NCBI RefSeq assembly: GCF_001027745.1
Contig: NZ_LECU01000005.1
Location: 62,001 to 126,000 of the forward strand
DNA: 64,000 nucleotides
Direction: 5' to 3'
Origin: Pedobacter sp. BMA
GTDB taxonomy: Bacteria; Bacteroidota; Bacteroidia; Sphingobacteriales; Sphingobacteriaceae
Shown in pieces: positions 16,359 to 25,055 of this stretch (position 1 is its first letter; each line of letters opens with the position of its first letter). A program made the position numbers and the translations under genes. A model generated the notes under the pieces. That model worked only from the letters and a program-made list of their open reading frames with translations, was not told the origin of the DNA and searched no databases.

Positions 16359-16835
16359 TCAAAGTCTATCCAAATCGAATTTTACATCATTTAATCTCAC
16401 AACTCTTTCTACCCGGATATTTTCGTCAAAAAGTAATACAAAATTAAAATCAGGTTCGAGAATATAGAAACCATTATCAAATCCAACTAACCTGTCGAAC
16501 ACTGAATTCGATAAATCAACGTCTTCATCATTCAAAACATCATAGACTGTGTCGCCAGATTTGGGTATTGCGACAATCTTCACGGTTGACGCAGAATCTA
16601 CATCAGTAATCCTGCTACTTGCTCCATAGAAGTCTGCCCCATCTCCATATACTTCCAGAAAATCGTTTAGGTCTAAGACTTTTCGTTCCACAAGAAATTC
16701 CCAGTTAGCCTGTAACCAGTCATTTCTGGAACTTTCGTTAGTTGTATAGGCTCGACCAATAAGCAATTCATCAACATGCCTCCAGGCATGGTTAAGAAAT
16801 ATCGCGAAAAGCCTAATTGCGCTGTCTATTTGCAT
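16359..16835 (-). CDS. Unknown cytosolic protein, immunity-like
   Basis: 158 residues, acidic, no signal peptide: DSAIRLFAIFLNHAWRHVDE, NDWLQANWEFLVERKVLDLN, FLEVYGDGADFYGASSRITD, ending FDLDRL. The conserved-looking part EVYGDGADFYGASSRI and its place between a membrane protein and DUF4926 suggest an immunity protein. I do not know the family. It seems complete. Confidence 0.6.
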   Translation of the reverse strand: MQIDSAIRLFAIFLNHAWRHVDELLIGRAYTTNESSRNDWLQANWEFLVERKVLDLNDFLEVYGDGADFYGASSRITDVDSASTVKIVAIPKSGDTVYDVLNDEDVDLSNSVFDRLVGFDNGFYILEPDFNFVLLFDENIRVERVVRLNDVKFDLDRL

Positions 16836-16926
16836 TTTATATCCTTATTTGTGTTACTTTTCAAAATAAATAGTGCTACTGAAAATTAAGAATCATTAAA
16901 TATCCTTTTCATGCAAAGAAATGACC

Positions 16927-17214
16927 TTAATAAAAATATATAAACTGAGCTACATAAAAAAATAACGTAAGAAAAGATACTATGGCAAATTCCATATGTT
17001 TCCTCCCAGTTTTAGAGTAAATCTTATCAAAATCCATAAAGATAAAAATGTTTAGGAAGAGAAATATAATGTCGAACTTTAATTCAGAATTGAAGTGGTC
17101 TGATGAAGATCCAAACCCAAGCAAATACCCGACAATTAGACAACAAATTCTACAAACGATCAATATTATGATATATACTACGACCTTAAAAGAAATAATT
17201 TTTTCATATTTCAA
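16927..17214 (-). CDS. Small three-helix membrane protein
   Basis: 95 residues with three hydrophobic stretches: VVVYIIILIVCRICCLIVGY, KFDIIFLFLNIFIFM, AIVSFLTLFFYVAQFIYFY. It is the intact paralogue of the frameshifted gene at 12995-13293; both precede a soluble immunity-like gene on the same strand (here the 158-residue protein 91 bp downstream). Recurrence of this membrane gene next to different soluble genes suggests a paired function, for example protection against a membrane-active toxin, but this is inference. Confidence 0.62.
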   Translation of the reverse strand: MKYEKIISFKVVVYIIILIVCRICCLIVGYLLGFGSSSDHFNSELKFDIIFLFLNIFIFMDFDKIYSKTGRKHMEFAIVSFLTLFFYVAQFIYFY

Positions 17215-17276
17215 TAATTTTAAGTCTTTTCAGACAATTATATATTTTTAAACGGAATAAATTGCTATCATTCTCT

Positions 17277-17876
17277 ATGTTTAAAACGCTTTCTCATTTG
17301 CAGAATAAATCAATTTCAGGAATTTATTTATTTGATAAATTTATATTCTTTAAATTCACGCATACACTTCAACTTTTGTTATTAACCTTAGTTATGACGG
17401 CTTGCAAGCCCCAGTTTGAGGTCGCAGAATCCAGGAAAAACCTGACCATGCCAAGTTTGATGGATAAAGAAAGATTTGTGAATGAATTACCTGTTTTAGA
17501 ATATGTTTCGGTTAAGCCCAAATACGACAAGATGGGGTATATCTTACCATCGTTGTCTTACATATTTGTTATTGATAAAGAAGGCAAAATTAGTTCCGGA
17601 AAGATATCAAGCCAGTCAGATTCCAGCCTTTCTTTCTTTAATACCTATATAAAAAATGTGTTTAATCATTATAAATGGAAACCAGCATACTACAATAGTG
17701 ACAGATCAAAAAAACTAAGTTCAACTGTACAATTAACTATATATAATCATAGCGAAAGCAATCGTGTTAATGCAACCTTTAGACTTTTTTATTTACCAGA
17801 AATAGAGCTACCACAAGATGTTCAATTACAAAAGAACTTTATTTCAAAGTTTAGCGTCAAATATAACAAGAGGTAA
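17277..17876 (+). CDS. Membrane-anchored or lipoprotein, TonB-C-like
   Basis: About 199 residues from the ATG at 17277. A hydrophobic segment ends in LVMTAC (Cys43), a possible lipobox, though the n-region of about 30 residues is long for a lipoprotein. The mature part contains SYIFVIDKEGKISSGKISSQ and FFNTYIKNVFNHYKWKPAYY, the pattern of TonB C-terminal-like domains (VIDxxGxI...KWxPA). It is related to the 18015 gene on the same strand and may be a tandem relative. Role unknown. It diverges from the membrane gene at 17214 with only a short intergenic region. Confidence 0.55.
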   Translation: MFKTLSHLQNKSISGIYLFDKFIFFKFTHTLQLLLLTLVMTACKPQFEVAESRKNLTMPSLMDKERFVNELPVLEYVSVKPKYDKMGYILPSLSYIFVIDKEGKISSGKISSQSDSSLSFFNTYIKNVFNHYKWKPAYYNSDRSKKLSSTVQLTIYNHSESNRVNATFRLFYLPEIELPQDVQLQKNFISKFSVKYNKR

Positions 17877-18014
17877 AAAAATTGAGTAAACAAGTGACAA
17901 CTACGAAAGATAACAACTAATTATCATCTATTTGGTTGAAATAGTACAGATGAGTTCAAACTTGACGGCTGTTAGGTTTATTCTGAAAAAATTAAATCAT
18001 TAACGCTTTTTCGT

Positions 18015-18509
18015 ATGAAAAATATTTACATCGTAATTGCTTTTTGCTGTATGGTTCACATTAGCTCTGCACAAATACATCACGTCCTGCCGGGAAAGAG
18101 AGATATCAAGCCGCCTGCAACCGTGCCAAAATTTCTTGACACTACTGATCTTAAACGGGATTTTAAACATTTGGTCAACATTAGAGAGATATGCAGCCAT
18201 CTAGATTCGATTGGGTCTTATTGGTTTATTTTTGCGATCGATCAGGAAGGGAAAGTCATTCCTGGAAAAAGAAATCGAGAGGCGAAGCTCTTCGAACCAA
18301 TCACAAATTTTATAAATACGAAATTCGTAACGTATAAATTTGAACCAGGAAAACTATTGGACGAATCCAATTCTCCAATAGAACAAACGGCAGTCTTTGA
18401 GGTTGAATTCAAAATTACAGGTAAAGTTATAGACACTAAGGTGAGGATTTTTACTGCCTACAACAGTATGCATACAGTGTATGCGTATTCTTTCTCACAA
18501 CAGCGCTAA
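18015..18509 (+). CDS. Secreted protein, TonB-C-like
   Basis: 164 residues. Signal peptide IYIVIAFCCMVHISSAQ. The middle reads SYWFIFAIDQEGKVIPGKRN, then NFINTKFVTYKFEPGKLLDE, the same order of elements as in the 17277 gene (hydrophobic strand, IDxEGKI/V, helix, YKxxP/EPG). This suggests that both are distant paralogues of a periplasmic TonB C-terminal-like family. No TonB transmembrane helix or proline-rich linker is present. Function unknown. Confidence 0.6.
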   Translation: MKNIYIVIAFCCMVHISSAQIHHVLPGKRDIKPPATVPKFLDTTDLKRDFKHLVNIREICSHLDSIGSYWFIFAIDQEGKVIPGKRNREAKLFEPITNFINTKFVTYKFEPGKLLDESNSPIEQTAVFEVEFKITGKVIDTKVRIFTAYNSMHTVYAYSFSQQR

Positions 18510-18556
18510 CTTATTGTTTATAGTTCGACCAAATATCCTATTCCCAAAACTCTATG

Positions 18557-18967
18557 TTAACCACACAATATTTTGTTCATAAGTATATCTCTGGCTGCTT
18601 CGTCAACCAAATCTTCCAGCTCAATGGGCGTTGGATTGTCGGCAATATTTCTCAATGCCAGTATTAATTCGGGATTAAGCCTCTTATTCGATCCTCCGAT
18701 CAACTTATATATCATAAAGTACTTCCACATACCATCATTGGTATTTAAAACAACCAACAACTCCTCATTAATTTCGTTAATATAAGGCAAAAGATATTCA
18801 GCAACCCCTTGGGCAACTGGCCAATGGATATCCTTAAGCCACTCCAGTAGTTTCGGTACGTCAGCTTTAACTGCTTCAAATGGTAACACCCTGAGTTTTT
18901 TTATGGCGTCAACATCATAAACATTGGTTGGGATATATTCCTTTTTCTCATTCATTATCCGTATCAT
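18557..18967 (-). CDS. DUF5071 family protein
   Basis: 136 residues (Met5 at 18955 is an alternative start). KEYIPTNVYDVDAIKKLRVL, VPKLLEWLKDIHWPVAQGVA, NDGMWKYFMIYKLIGG and NPTPIELEDLVDEAARDIL match the DUF5071 pattern (YxPxNxxDxxxIxxL...LLxWLxDxNWPVA...WKYxxxxxL...PTxxExxxxVxxxAxxxL). It is an all-helical soluble protein common in immunity-gene arrays and possibly an immunity protein. Intact by length. Confidence 0.75.
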   Translation of the reverse strand: MIRIMNEKKEYIPTNVYDVDAIKKLRVLPFEAVKADVPKLLEWLKDIHWPVAQGVAEYLLPYINEINEELLVVLNTNDGMWKYFMIYKLIGGSNKRLNPELILALRNIADNPTPIELEDLVDEAARDILMNKILCG

Positions 18968-19043
18968 TCTGCTATTACCTTTTCATTTAAAAATGAAATA
19001 CTGTGACAAAAAAGCAAGACAAAACAAAAAATTGTACCAGGCG

Positions 19044-19068
19044 AGTTGTCCTAATTTTATGGACAACT
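19044..19068. repeat. 8-bp inverted repeat
   Basis: AGTTGTCC and GGACAACT are separated by 9 bases in the gap between the DUF5071 and the secreted-protein gene. No T-run follows on either strand, so it is not a clear terminator. It could be an operator or chance. Confidence 0.3.
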
Positions 19069-19158
19069 GGTGAGTAAAATTGTTTAGGTTGCTCCACTTA
19101 TCTTTACAGTAGTTGCATTGTACCTTTTTTAAAGACATTTTCGAGTAAATATTACAAC

Positions 19159-19920
19159 CTAGCGTGGAAGCAGCCAAGAGGATTTTCTTGTCCGTAGATC
19201 AAAATTAAAAACCCCACCTGTCATACCTACGTAAGCGACATCATTTTGTATAATTAATGAAGTAGGGTACCCATTTGAAAGCCATTCACTAACTTCGATG
19301 TTACTTATCTTAGTGAGTCTTTTAACCGACATCAGCCCAGACCGGCTAGCCACAATTAGATTTCCTTTTCTATCTAAATCAATGGCAAATGGTGCATACG
19401 GAAAATTCAATAATTCCCGGGCGTGCCATCCTTCATTGTCGAATGATAGCGATAATAACGTACCCTCATCAATATTTCTTGATACAATTCCGTGAATTGC
19501 TAAAAGGGTATCTTTTCGCCAGATAAACTGATTAACGTAATGGTTTGAAATCCTGTACCTACTGGTACCGTCTGAAGAAAACCAGTAGAGTCCGCCTCCA
19601 AATTCTCCGTTGTTAAAACCAACCAGATAGCCATTATTAACTTTCATAAAAGTCTTCATTCCACTCATGGTCATCTGGTCTGCTGTGCTTGCCCAATAAA
19701 ATTCAAAAGGAAATACCTGGCTTATTTTGGTTTTCTGGTCCATTACAGCGATCTGATCATTTTGTCTGAACAGAAACGGTCTGTATCGGTTCTTGAGCAG
19801 GTCATTTTCTATGACTGATAGCAGCGGGTAACTTTTCCAATCCTTTATCAAAGCGGGTTCACTTTGCGCTGATGCAAAGAAAAAAAACAGCAAGAAACAA
19901 AGGCTTGTATATATTCTCAT
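19159..19920 (-). CDS. Secreted beta-propeller-like protein
   Basis: 253 residues with signal peptide (RIYTSLCFLLFFFFASAQ). The mature part has repeating strand patterns typical of propellers: GYLVGFNNGEFGGGLYWFSS, APFAIDLDRKGNLIVASRSG, TSLIIQNDVAYVGMTGGVFN. The blade DLDRKGNLIVASRSGL is like those of two-component regulator or NHL-type propellers. No catalytic motif visible; likely a periplasmic binding or sensing module. Alone in its transcription unit. Confidence 0.6.
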   Translation of the reverse strand: MRIYTSLCFLLFFFFASAQSEPALIKDWKSYPLLSVIENDLLKNRYRPFLFRQNDQIAVMDQKTKISQVFPFEFYWASTADQMTMSGMKTFMKVNNGYLVGFNNGEFGGGLYWFSSDGTSRYRISNHYVNQFIWRKDTLLAIHGIVSRNIDEGTLLSLSFDNEGWHARELLNFPYAPFAIDLDRKGNLIVASRSGLMSVKRLTKISNIEVSEWLSNGYPTSLIIQNDVAYVGMTGGVFNFDLRTRKSSWLLPR

Positions 19921-20136
19921 TATAGCTAATATAATAAAATGCTTACGTTTTCTAATTCTATTTGAATTTGGTTAGCCAGCAAAGCTAGAATTCATCGAAC
20001 AGCCATCGTTAGAAGTAGCTTAAAAATAATCTTAAGTAATTGTTACCAACTTAAAAAGAACTTAGTCACTATCTTGGTGTAACCAGCTTTGATTATGATG
20101 GTCGCAACCCCAAAAGTTTTTGAAAAAAAATAGATA

Positions 20137-20153
20137 ACATAGAACTTCTATGT
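20137..20153. promoter_or_regulatory. Palindrome at the PadR gene start, likely operator
   Basis: ACATAGAACTTCTATGT is a perfect 17-bp palindrome (8-bp arms, one central base). It overlaps an upstream in-frame ATG at 20150 and ends 11 bases before the preferred start at 20165. PadR proteins commonly bind such ACAT/ATGT dyads and autoregulate. The location argues for 20165 as the real start. Confidence 0.65.
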
Positions 20154-20164
20154 ATATTAGATCC

Positions 20165-20506
20165 ATGATTGAAATAAATAAGGAATTAATGGCTGGCTCG
20201 CTAACACCAATTGTATTGCTAATATTGCGTAGGCAGGAAAGTTATGGCTATCAAATCATCCAGGAATTGAAAGATAAAACTGAGGGCGAATTAGCAGTAG
20301 CGGAAGGAACACTTTATCCTATTTTAAAAAAAATGGAGTCCAAGGATTGGATAAAAGGTGAATGGAAGAGAATTAATTCAGGACGAGAACGAAAATACTA
20401 TACTTTGACCAAGAATGGACAAAAAGAATTAGACACACAATATACCCAACTTAACTTTATTAACGACTTAATCACCAAACTATGGAATCCTCAAACTTCA
20501 CTTTAG
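20165..20506 (+). CDS. PadR family transcriptional regulator
   Basis: 113 residues from the ATG at 20165. A winged helix covers almost the whole protein: LTPIVLLILRRQESYGYQII, then AVAEGTLYPILKKMESKDWI and SGRERKYYTLTKNGQKEL, the classic PadR signature (YGYxI...EGTLYPxLxxLExxGxI...RKYYxLTxxG). Short PadR-like form without the long C-terminal domain. It overlaps the following membrane-protein gene by 25 bp, the standard PadR plus DUF1700/permease-prefix operon. A perfect palindrome at the promoter suggests autorepression. The ligand is unknown. Confidence 0.92.
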   Translation: MIEINKELMAGSLTPIVLLILRRQESYGYQIIQELKDKTEGELAVAEGTLYPILKKMESKDWIKGEWKRINSGRERKYYTLTKNGQKELDTQYTQLNFINDLITKLWNPQTSL

Positions 20507-21552
20507 ATAAAGAAATAAAAAACTATGTAGATCTTATCAACGCACAGGGATCGTTGAATGAATCAGATAAAAAGGAATTGATAAGCCATCTTTTGGATTC
20601 TACAGAATTATTAGTTGGTTTGGGCTTGAATGAAGAAGAATCCTTCCTAATCGCATGTAAGCGCATAGGCAAAACTGATGTGTTGGCTACAGAATATGGT
20701 AAAGTGAATTTTTCTTTGCGTGCCAGTAAAATTTGGGTGTACCTTTTCACAGGTTTCAACCTTTTCTATTCTCTTCCCTCTTTAGTGATACTTCTGTTGA
20801 GTATATTATACTACAGCATCAATAGCGTATACAGTAACTCACTAACTGCGGTAACGATCATCACCTTTGTGAATTTATTATTATCTGCCGCTATATGTTG
20901 TATTGCAATATACAAACATCAGATTTCGTCATTTTTAGAGAACCAGGTTGAAAAGAAACCATTTCGATTAATTTTGATAACAAGTCTTCCACTAGCCATA
21001 AAATACTTCTCACTGAAAATCGCCCCACCGGCCGCAGCGGACATATCGCTATGGTTCCAGATCCGGGAGCTGCAAAGTTCTATAGCTGAATTCAGCCTAA
21101 TTCTAGTTCCGATTAGTATTATAGCAGTTTTCATCATGATTATATTCAGCCTGGGCAAAGTTACCCACTCGACATTGGAATCAGTTTTCGGGCGTCCATC
21201 AGCATTGTTTCTCGTCTTATTCGGTACTCTGACAGAGCTATTTTCCGCATCTACTCGAGTACTTCGTGCAGATAACATTATATATAGTTCGATAATGTTT
21301 GGATTTGTTTACATGAGTGCCAGTTACCTCATTACCGTCCAGAATAGAACATCAAGTCTTAATAAGAATTTAGCAATTGCATTCTCTTTCGGGGTATTTG
21401 CAGAAGTATCGGTCGGAATCAGCGCAGATATCGATCGGGGTGGCAGCTATTTTACGTTATTCTTCACAGCAGCATTAATTCTTGGGGTGCTGTTAGGCAG
21501 GTCATTGGGGATTAGCTCTTCTAAACGTAAGGGTACGAAAGCGACGAATTAA
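20482..21552 (+). CDS. Membrane protein with permease-prefix (HAAS-like) domain
   Basis: 356 residues. The N-terminal 75 residues (VDLINAQGSLNESDKKELIS, LNEEESFLIACKRIGKTDVL) are a helical DUF1700/HAAS-type domain seen in front of PadR-regulated membrane proteins; about seven membrane helices follow (for example LVILLLSILYYSI, ISIIAVFIMIIFSLG, FTAALILGVLLGRSLG). It starts 25 bp inside the PadR gene, so translation is coupled. In known PadR operons the membrane partner senses or responds to envelope stress; that role is inferred here. Intact. Confidence 0.75.
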   Translation: MESSNFTLDKEIKNYVDLINAQGSLNESDKKELISHLLDSTELLVGLGLNEEESFLIACKRIGKTDVLATEYGKVNFSLRASKIWVYLFTGFNLFYSLPSLVILLLSILYYSINSVYSNSLTAVTIITFVNLLLSAAICCIAIYKHQISSFLENQVEKKPFRLILITSLPLAIKYFSLKIAPPAAADISLWFQIRELQSSIAEFSLILVPISIIAVFIMIIFSLGKVTHSTLESVFGRPSALFLVLFGTLTELFSASTRVLRADNIIYSSIMFGFVYMSASYLITVQNRTSSLNKNLAIAFSFGVFAEVSVGISADIDRGGSYFTLFFTAALILGVLLGRSLGISSSKRKGTKATN

Positions 21553-22519
21553 ATACATTTCATACCTAAAATCCCGGTAGGTAGAAATTTAGTTCATTGA
21601 AGATTAATCTCAAAAGATATTAATAAGATTCACTTAAAGTAAAGAATTACATTCTATCCCAAAAAATTGACCAATGGTATTCTAGCTTGAAAACACATCT
21701 GCAAAACAATCTGTGGGAGTAAACAAGATGATAACCTTTAAAGGTTAAGAAAGGAAAGTATTTATCTTTCACTTAACTAATCTCTGGTCGCATTTACCAA
21801 TCTAAAAAATTAATAAAGGCTATGTACCTTTACATTGTTAACCGAGTTTAAACTGTCGTCAAAGGCATTCTCACTCCAAAATGTGGGTTTAGAAGCATTT
21901 AAACTGGGTGTTGTTTGGTTTTAACCAAATGAGAACCAAGTTAAACCCATGTTAAAACCAATTAAAAACCCTGTTAACTATTACCGTGGCATTGCCATCT
22001 GCAAAGACTTGAAATTTCAACCTTAAACGAAACATATAAAATCATCATTACCAATGCTGCTATTATCGACTTCCATTAAGTAACCAAGCTCGCTGATGGC
22101 TACCTCGAAAACCTTTCGGTATTGAAAAAGTGGAAACTTGATACCGAATACATAAAGCAAGCAAGTTTAAAATCTAAATATCCAAAACTAGATACTAAAT
22201 CTAGTATAGACCTATATTACGAACAGATTACAAGGATAATTCCATATAACTTGAAGGTACTTTGTACGTGTCTCGAACGTGTCTGGAACGTGTCTGCTAC
22301 GTCTTTAGTAATTCCCGACACGTTGCTGCCGAGTTCAGGGCAAATTATGACCATGTATGAGTTATAGTTTGTGGTCGAACCAAGGTCGAAGGAAAACAAA
22401 AGGAAACCAAAATCAATAGCAGGATAAGTTTCCAAAAACCTGAACATGTTCGAAAAAGCAATTTGTTGATACTAATCCTATCTAAAATGAATTACTAGCT
22501 AATTTCTTAACTTTATCAC
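21553..22519. other. Long gene-poor stretch with decayed sequence
   Basis: Nearly 1 kb without a convincing gene. At 21890-21975 there are repeated AACCAA and GTTAAAACC units (an intergenic repeat style seen in Pedobacter relatives, from memory). From about 21976 to 22367 a plus-strand frame with one stop reads protein-like pieces (TLNETYKIIITNAAIIDFH, LENLSVLKKWKLDTEYIKQ), probably a dead gene of unknown family. A tandem repeat is listed separately. Confidence 0.45.
22264..22296. repeat. 11-bp tandem repeat, three copies
   Basis: GTACGTGTCTC, GAACGTGTCTG and GAACGTGTCTG follow each other without spacer, and a decayed fourth unit (CTACGTCTTTA) follows. It lies in the gene-poor stretch before the APH-like gene, within the possible dead gene. 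Meaning unknown; slipped-strand amplification is the simple reading. Confidence 0.75.
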
Positions 22520-23515
22520 ATGCAAATTTTCCCGGCACAATACTCAACACTTTCGGCAATTGCTTTACAGGGCTTTCTTTCAAAACAGTATAATCTGGGC
22601 CAAATCTCCTGTAAATTGCTCATGCATAATGTGAGCGACACCTATCTGTTGCATAGCGATTCTCAAAGATTTATATTTAAGATCTACCGTAGTGCTCACC
22701 GCAGTGCAGATGAAATCCGCGCAGAAGTGGAACTGCTCACAATACTTCAAAATAAAGGTGCAAGCGTTGCCTATCCCATCGCAAACATTGAAGGTAATAT
22801 GCTGCAAGATTTCCAGGCTGCTGAAGGCATAAGATATGGTGTCCTATTTACTTTTGCTGAAGGAACACCGGTTTATGCACTCAATGACCAAGAACTTGCA
22901 TTGCTGGGTAGAGAAATGGCAAAAGTGCATGAAATTACGACGACGATTGAACTCAACTATCCGCGACAACAATATAACCTGGAAAACATTTTTTATCGCC
23001 CTTTAAAGGTACTCAAGCCAGCATTTGAAGATATCCCAGACGAATATGAAGAACTGATTAAAATGGTCAACTTAATCGTTCAAAAGCTGGAGGTAGTTGA
23101 TTGTACCGGTTTTAGCTACGGCTACTGCCAGTATGATTTTCTGCCCAAAAACTTTCACTTTGCAAGTAGCGACAAGCTCACCTTTTTTGATTTCGACTTC
23201 GCCGGGCAGGGCTATATCGCAAATGATATCGCCTCCTTTTATGTCCATTACTTTATCGAGGTAGTTTTGGGAAAGCTTACAAAAGCTGAGGCAGACCGCC
23301 AATTTGCTGTATTTGTTGAATCCTACCGAGAAGTGCGGCCTTTTAGCGATGAAGAATTGTCAACGGTAGCATATTTCGGCTTCGGATTTTGGGTATTCTA
23401 TTTAGGCTTCCAGTATGAAAATTATGATGATTGGTCGAGCATGTTCTTTAATACCAGGTATTTAAAAGAGCGCGTTGGGGTGCTTAAAAAATGGATAGAG
23501 CAAGAGGTAAAATAA
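22520..23515 (+). CDS. APH-type phosphotransferase-like protein
   Basis: 331 residues with the aminoglycoside/homoserine kinase-like fold. Seen: the nucleotide-binding lobe (DTYLLHSDSQRFIFKIYRSA, with Lys in FKIYR), the helix EIRAEVELLTILQNKGASVA, the hinge YGVLFTFAEGTP, the catalytic loop GYCQYDFLPKNFHF (Asp206, Asn211) and the metal-binding LTFFDFDFAGQGYIANDIAS. The Brenner motif usually reads HGDxxxxN; here the histidine position is Gln204 and the glycine is Tyr205, so activity may be altered, though Asp and Asn remain. Family members phosphorylate amino alcohols, amino acids or antibiotics; the substrate is not predictable. Single gene, facing a minus-strand gene whose terminator lies between them. 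Confidence 0.8.
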   Translation: MQIFPAQYSTLSAIALQGFLSKQYNLGQISCKLLMHNVSDTYLLHSDSQRFIFKIYRSAHRSADEIRAEVELLTILQNKGASVAYPIANIEGNMLQDFQAAEGIRYGVLFTFAEGTPVYALNDQELALLGREMAKVHEITTTIELNYPRQQYNLENIFYRPLKVLKPAFEDIPDEYEELIKMVNLIVQKLEVVDCTGFSYGYCQYDFLPKNFHFASSDKLTFFDFDFAGQGYIANDIASFYVHYFIEVVLGKLTKAEADRQFAVFVESYREVRPFSDEELSTVAYFGFGFWVFYLGFQYENYDDWSSMFFNTRYLKERVGVLKKWIEQEVK

Positions 23516-23548
23516 AATCTGTATAACAGACTGCTATCCCTGGTAAAC

Positions 23549-23575
23549 AAAAAAGTCCCGCGTTTAGCGAGACTT
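23549..23575 (-). terminator. Intrinsic terminator of the 23599 gene
   Basis: AAGTCCCGC (23553-23561) pairs with GCGAGACTT (23567-23575) with one internal mismatch, and the minus-strand copy runs into TTTTTT. It starts 24 bp after the stop codon of the secreted-protein gene. Confidence 0.75.
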
Positions 23576-23598
23576 AATCAATACCTGTTATATATATT

Positions 23599-24243
23599 TT
23601 ACTTAGTCCGTTGCACCAAAGACTGAGTATTAGAAGTATTCTCCGGCATATCAATATTTGGCATTGGCAATTTGGCCAGGTTAACAGCAACTAACGATGA
23701 ATTATCATTCTTTCTGGTAATTGATGAAATATCTTTAAGCGTAGTTGTTAAAATTTTAAGGGAACTAAAAAACCTGCGTTCGATGGTTTTAAGTTCTGCA
23801 GCATTAGCCTCTCCATTTAATAGCGCATAGTTTGCTTTTTCTGAAAACAGGAATTGTGCTTTATCTAAGTAAACTAATTTTTCTGTGATCTGTGATAAAA
23901 CCTCATCAGATAATTGAAATCCTTTAATCGCGATCACCTTGTTATTGCAGATCGAAAAATCCAGACCATCAAATGTAAAATTTACAGTATTGCTGTGGTC
24001 AAAAATATATTCTGCTTTAGGCATCTGAGATAAGCTGAAGCCATTTTTTGCACTTGTCTTATTAAACTCACTTCTGCGACTTGCTAAACTTTCAATCATT
24101 TCAGCACCGTTAATTTTGTCGACATTGACGTTTAAATGAAGATCATTACGTTTCGATTTACCTATTTGAGCGTGAACAGTTGATAACGAAGTGAGCGTGA
24201 GAATAGAGACCGAAAAGAACGAAAAAAATGTAGCAGCTTTCAT
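23599..24243 (-). CDS. Secreted protein of unknown function
   Basis: 214 residues from the ATG at 24243. An earlier ATG at 24279 adds 12 residues in front of the signal peptide and lies upstream of a promoter-like TACCTTTG (24260-24267), so it is not preferred. Signal peptide FFSVSILTLTSLSTVHAQ. The mature part is mixed helix and strand (SNTVNFTFDGLDFSICNNKV, IAIKGFQLSDEVLSQITEKL, RRFFSSLKILTTTLKDISSI) and ends disordered. No family recognised. Own promoter and terminator, monocistronic. Confidence 0.65.
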   Translation of the reverse strand: MKAATFFSFFSVSILTLTSLSTVHAQIGKSKRNDLHLNVNVDKINGAEMIESLASRRSEFNKTSAKNGFSLSQMPKAEYIFDHSNTVNFTFDGLDFSICNNKVIAIKGFQLSDEVLSQITEKLVYLDKAQFLFSEKANYALLNGEANAAELKTIERRFFSSLKILTTTLKDISSITRKNDNSSLVAVNLAKLPMPNIDMPENTSNTQSLVQRTK

Positions 24244-24593
24244 GTTTATTAATTTTCGACAAAGGTATGGAGAATACAACTAACAGAAAACTATATGTCT
24301 ATCTAATATTACAAAATACGGACGATTTTGAAAAATAACTATTGATAAAAATCAACAATATGTATAATTACACATACAACATTAAACTAAAATTGATTTG
24401 GACCGGAATAAACCGCTTAACGATAGCTTAATATTTCCTAAATACTAAGTTGTTACACAACACAAATCCTGCTTCACAAGATCAAGAAATTAAATGATAA
24501 TGATTAAGCTGACTTGCATGCAAAATAAAGATATAGCAAACCCTGCATCCTCAATTTTTGTAAGGATGGAGTTTAAATTATTTCAGCAATAAA
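24244..24593. other. Intergenic stretch of 350 bp
   Basis: It contains the promoter-like octamer TACCTTTG (minus strand, 24260-24267) of the secreted-protein gene. The rest is AT-rich without an ORF, RNA or clear terminator. Confidence 0.45.
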
Positions 24594-24887
24594 TTATTCA
24601 GCAGACCCTTGTAAAGTAGAATACCAATTGATTGGATGCGAGCGAAGATTCAAACCATCCCTTTCTATATGATAAAGGATAATGGGAATTGTAAAGTCGA
24701 TATACCGCTCGATTTTCCTGGATAAGCTCCCGAGGAAATCCATACTTGATATACCATCTTTTAAATAAACGTAGATCACTGTTGGGGTTTTAAACTCAAA
24801 ATGATCAATTTTTCCTGGCCACTCCGATTTAATGCGGTTAAGGAAATTAGGAATCTTTACGTATTCTTCATTCTTTTCCATATTCAT
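24594..24887 (-). CDS. Small unknown protein
   Basis: 97 residues (Met3 is an alternative start). NEEYVKIPNFLNRIKSEWPG, FEFKTPTVIYVYLKDGISSM, FLGSLSRKIERYIDFTIPII, NLRSHPINWY. No signal peptide or membrane segment. Codon use and composition look genuine. Unknown family; it resembles the other single-domain proteins of the immunity-rich zone and may be its last member. Confidence 0.5.
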   Translation of the reverse strand: MNMEKNEEYVKIPNFLNRIKSEWPGKIDHFEFKTPTVIYVYLKDGISSMDFLGSLSRKIERYIDFTIPIILYHIERDGLNLRSHPINWYSTLQGSAE

Positions 24888-25055
24888 AAAGTTTTAGGTA
24901 CAATTAAATGTAAACAATTTTCAACTTTTCCCCTAGTGGCGCAGTTTAATGAACAAAATTTTTACACTTTACGCTTCCTGGATTTGTTAATCAAATTCTG
25001 ACATAAATAAGAAAGACCTTTTATCTTAAATAGCTTAAATATTTTAATTTTGAAA

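Noticed and set aside
22122..22367. Plus-strand 81-codon ORF as an intact gene
   Set aside because: The frame begins inside what looks like a decayed longer reading frame and runs through the tandem repeat; kept only as part of the gene-poor entry.
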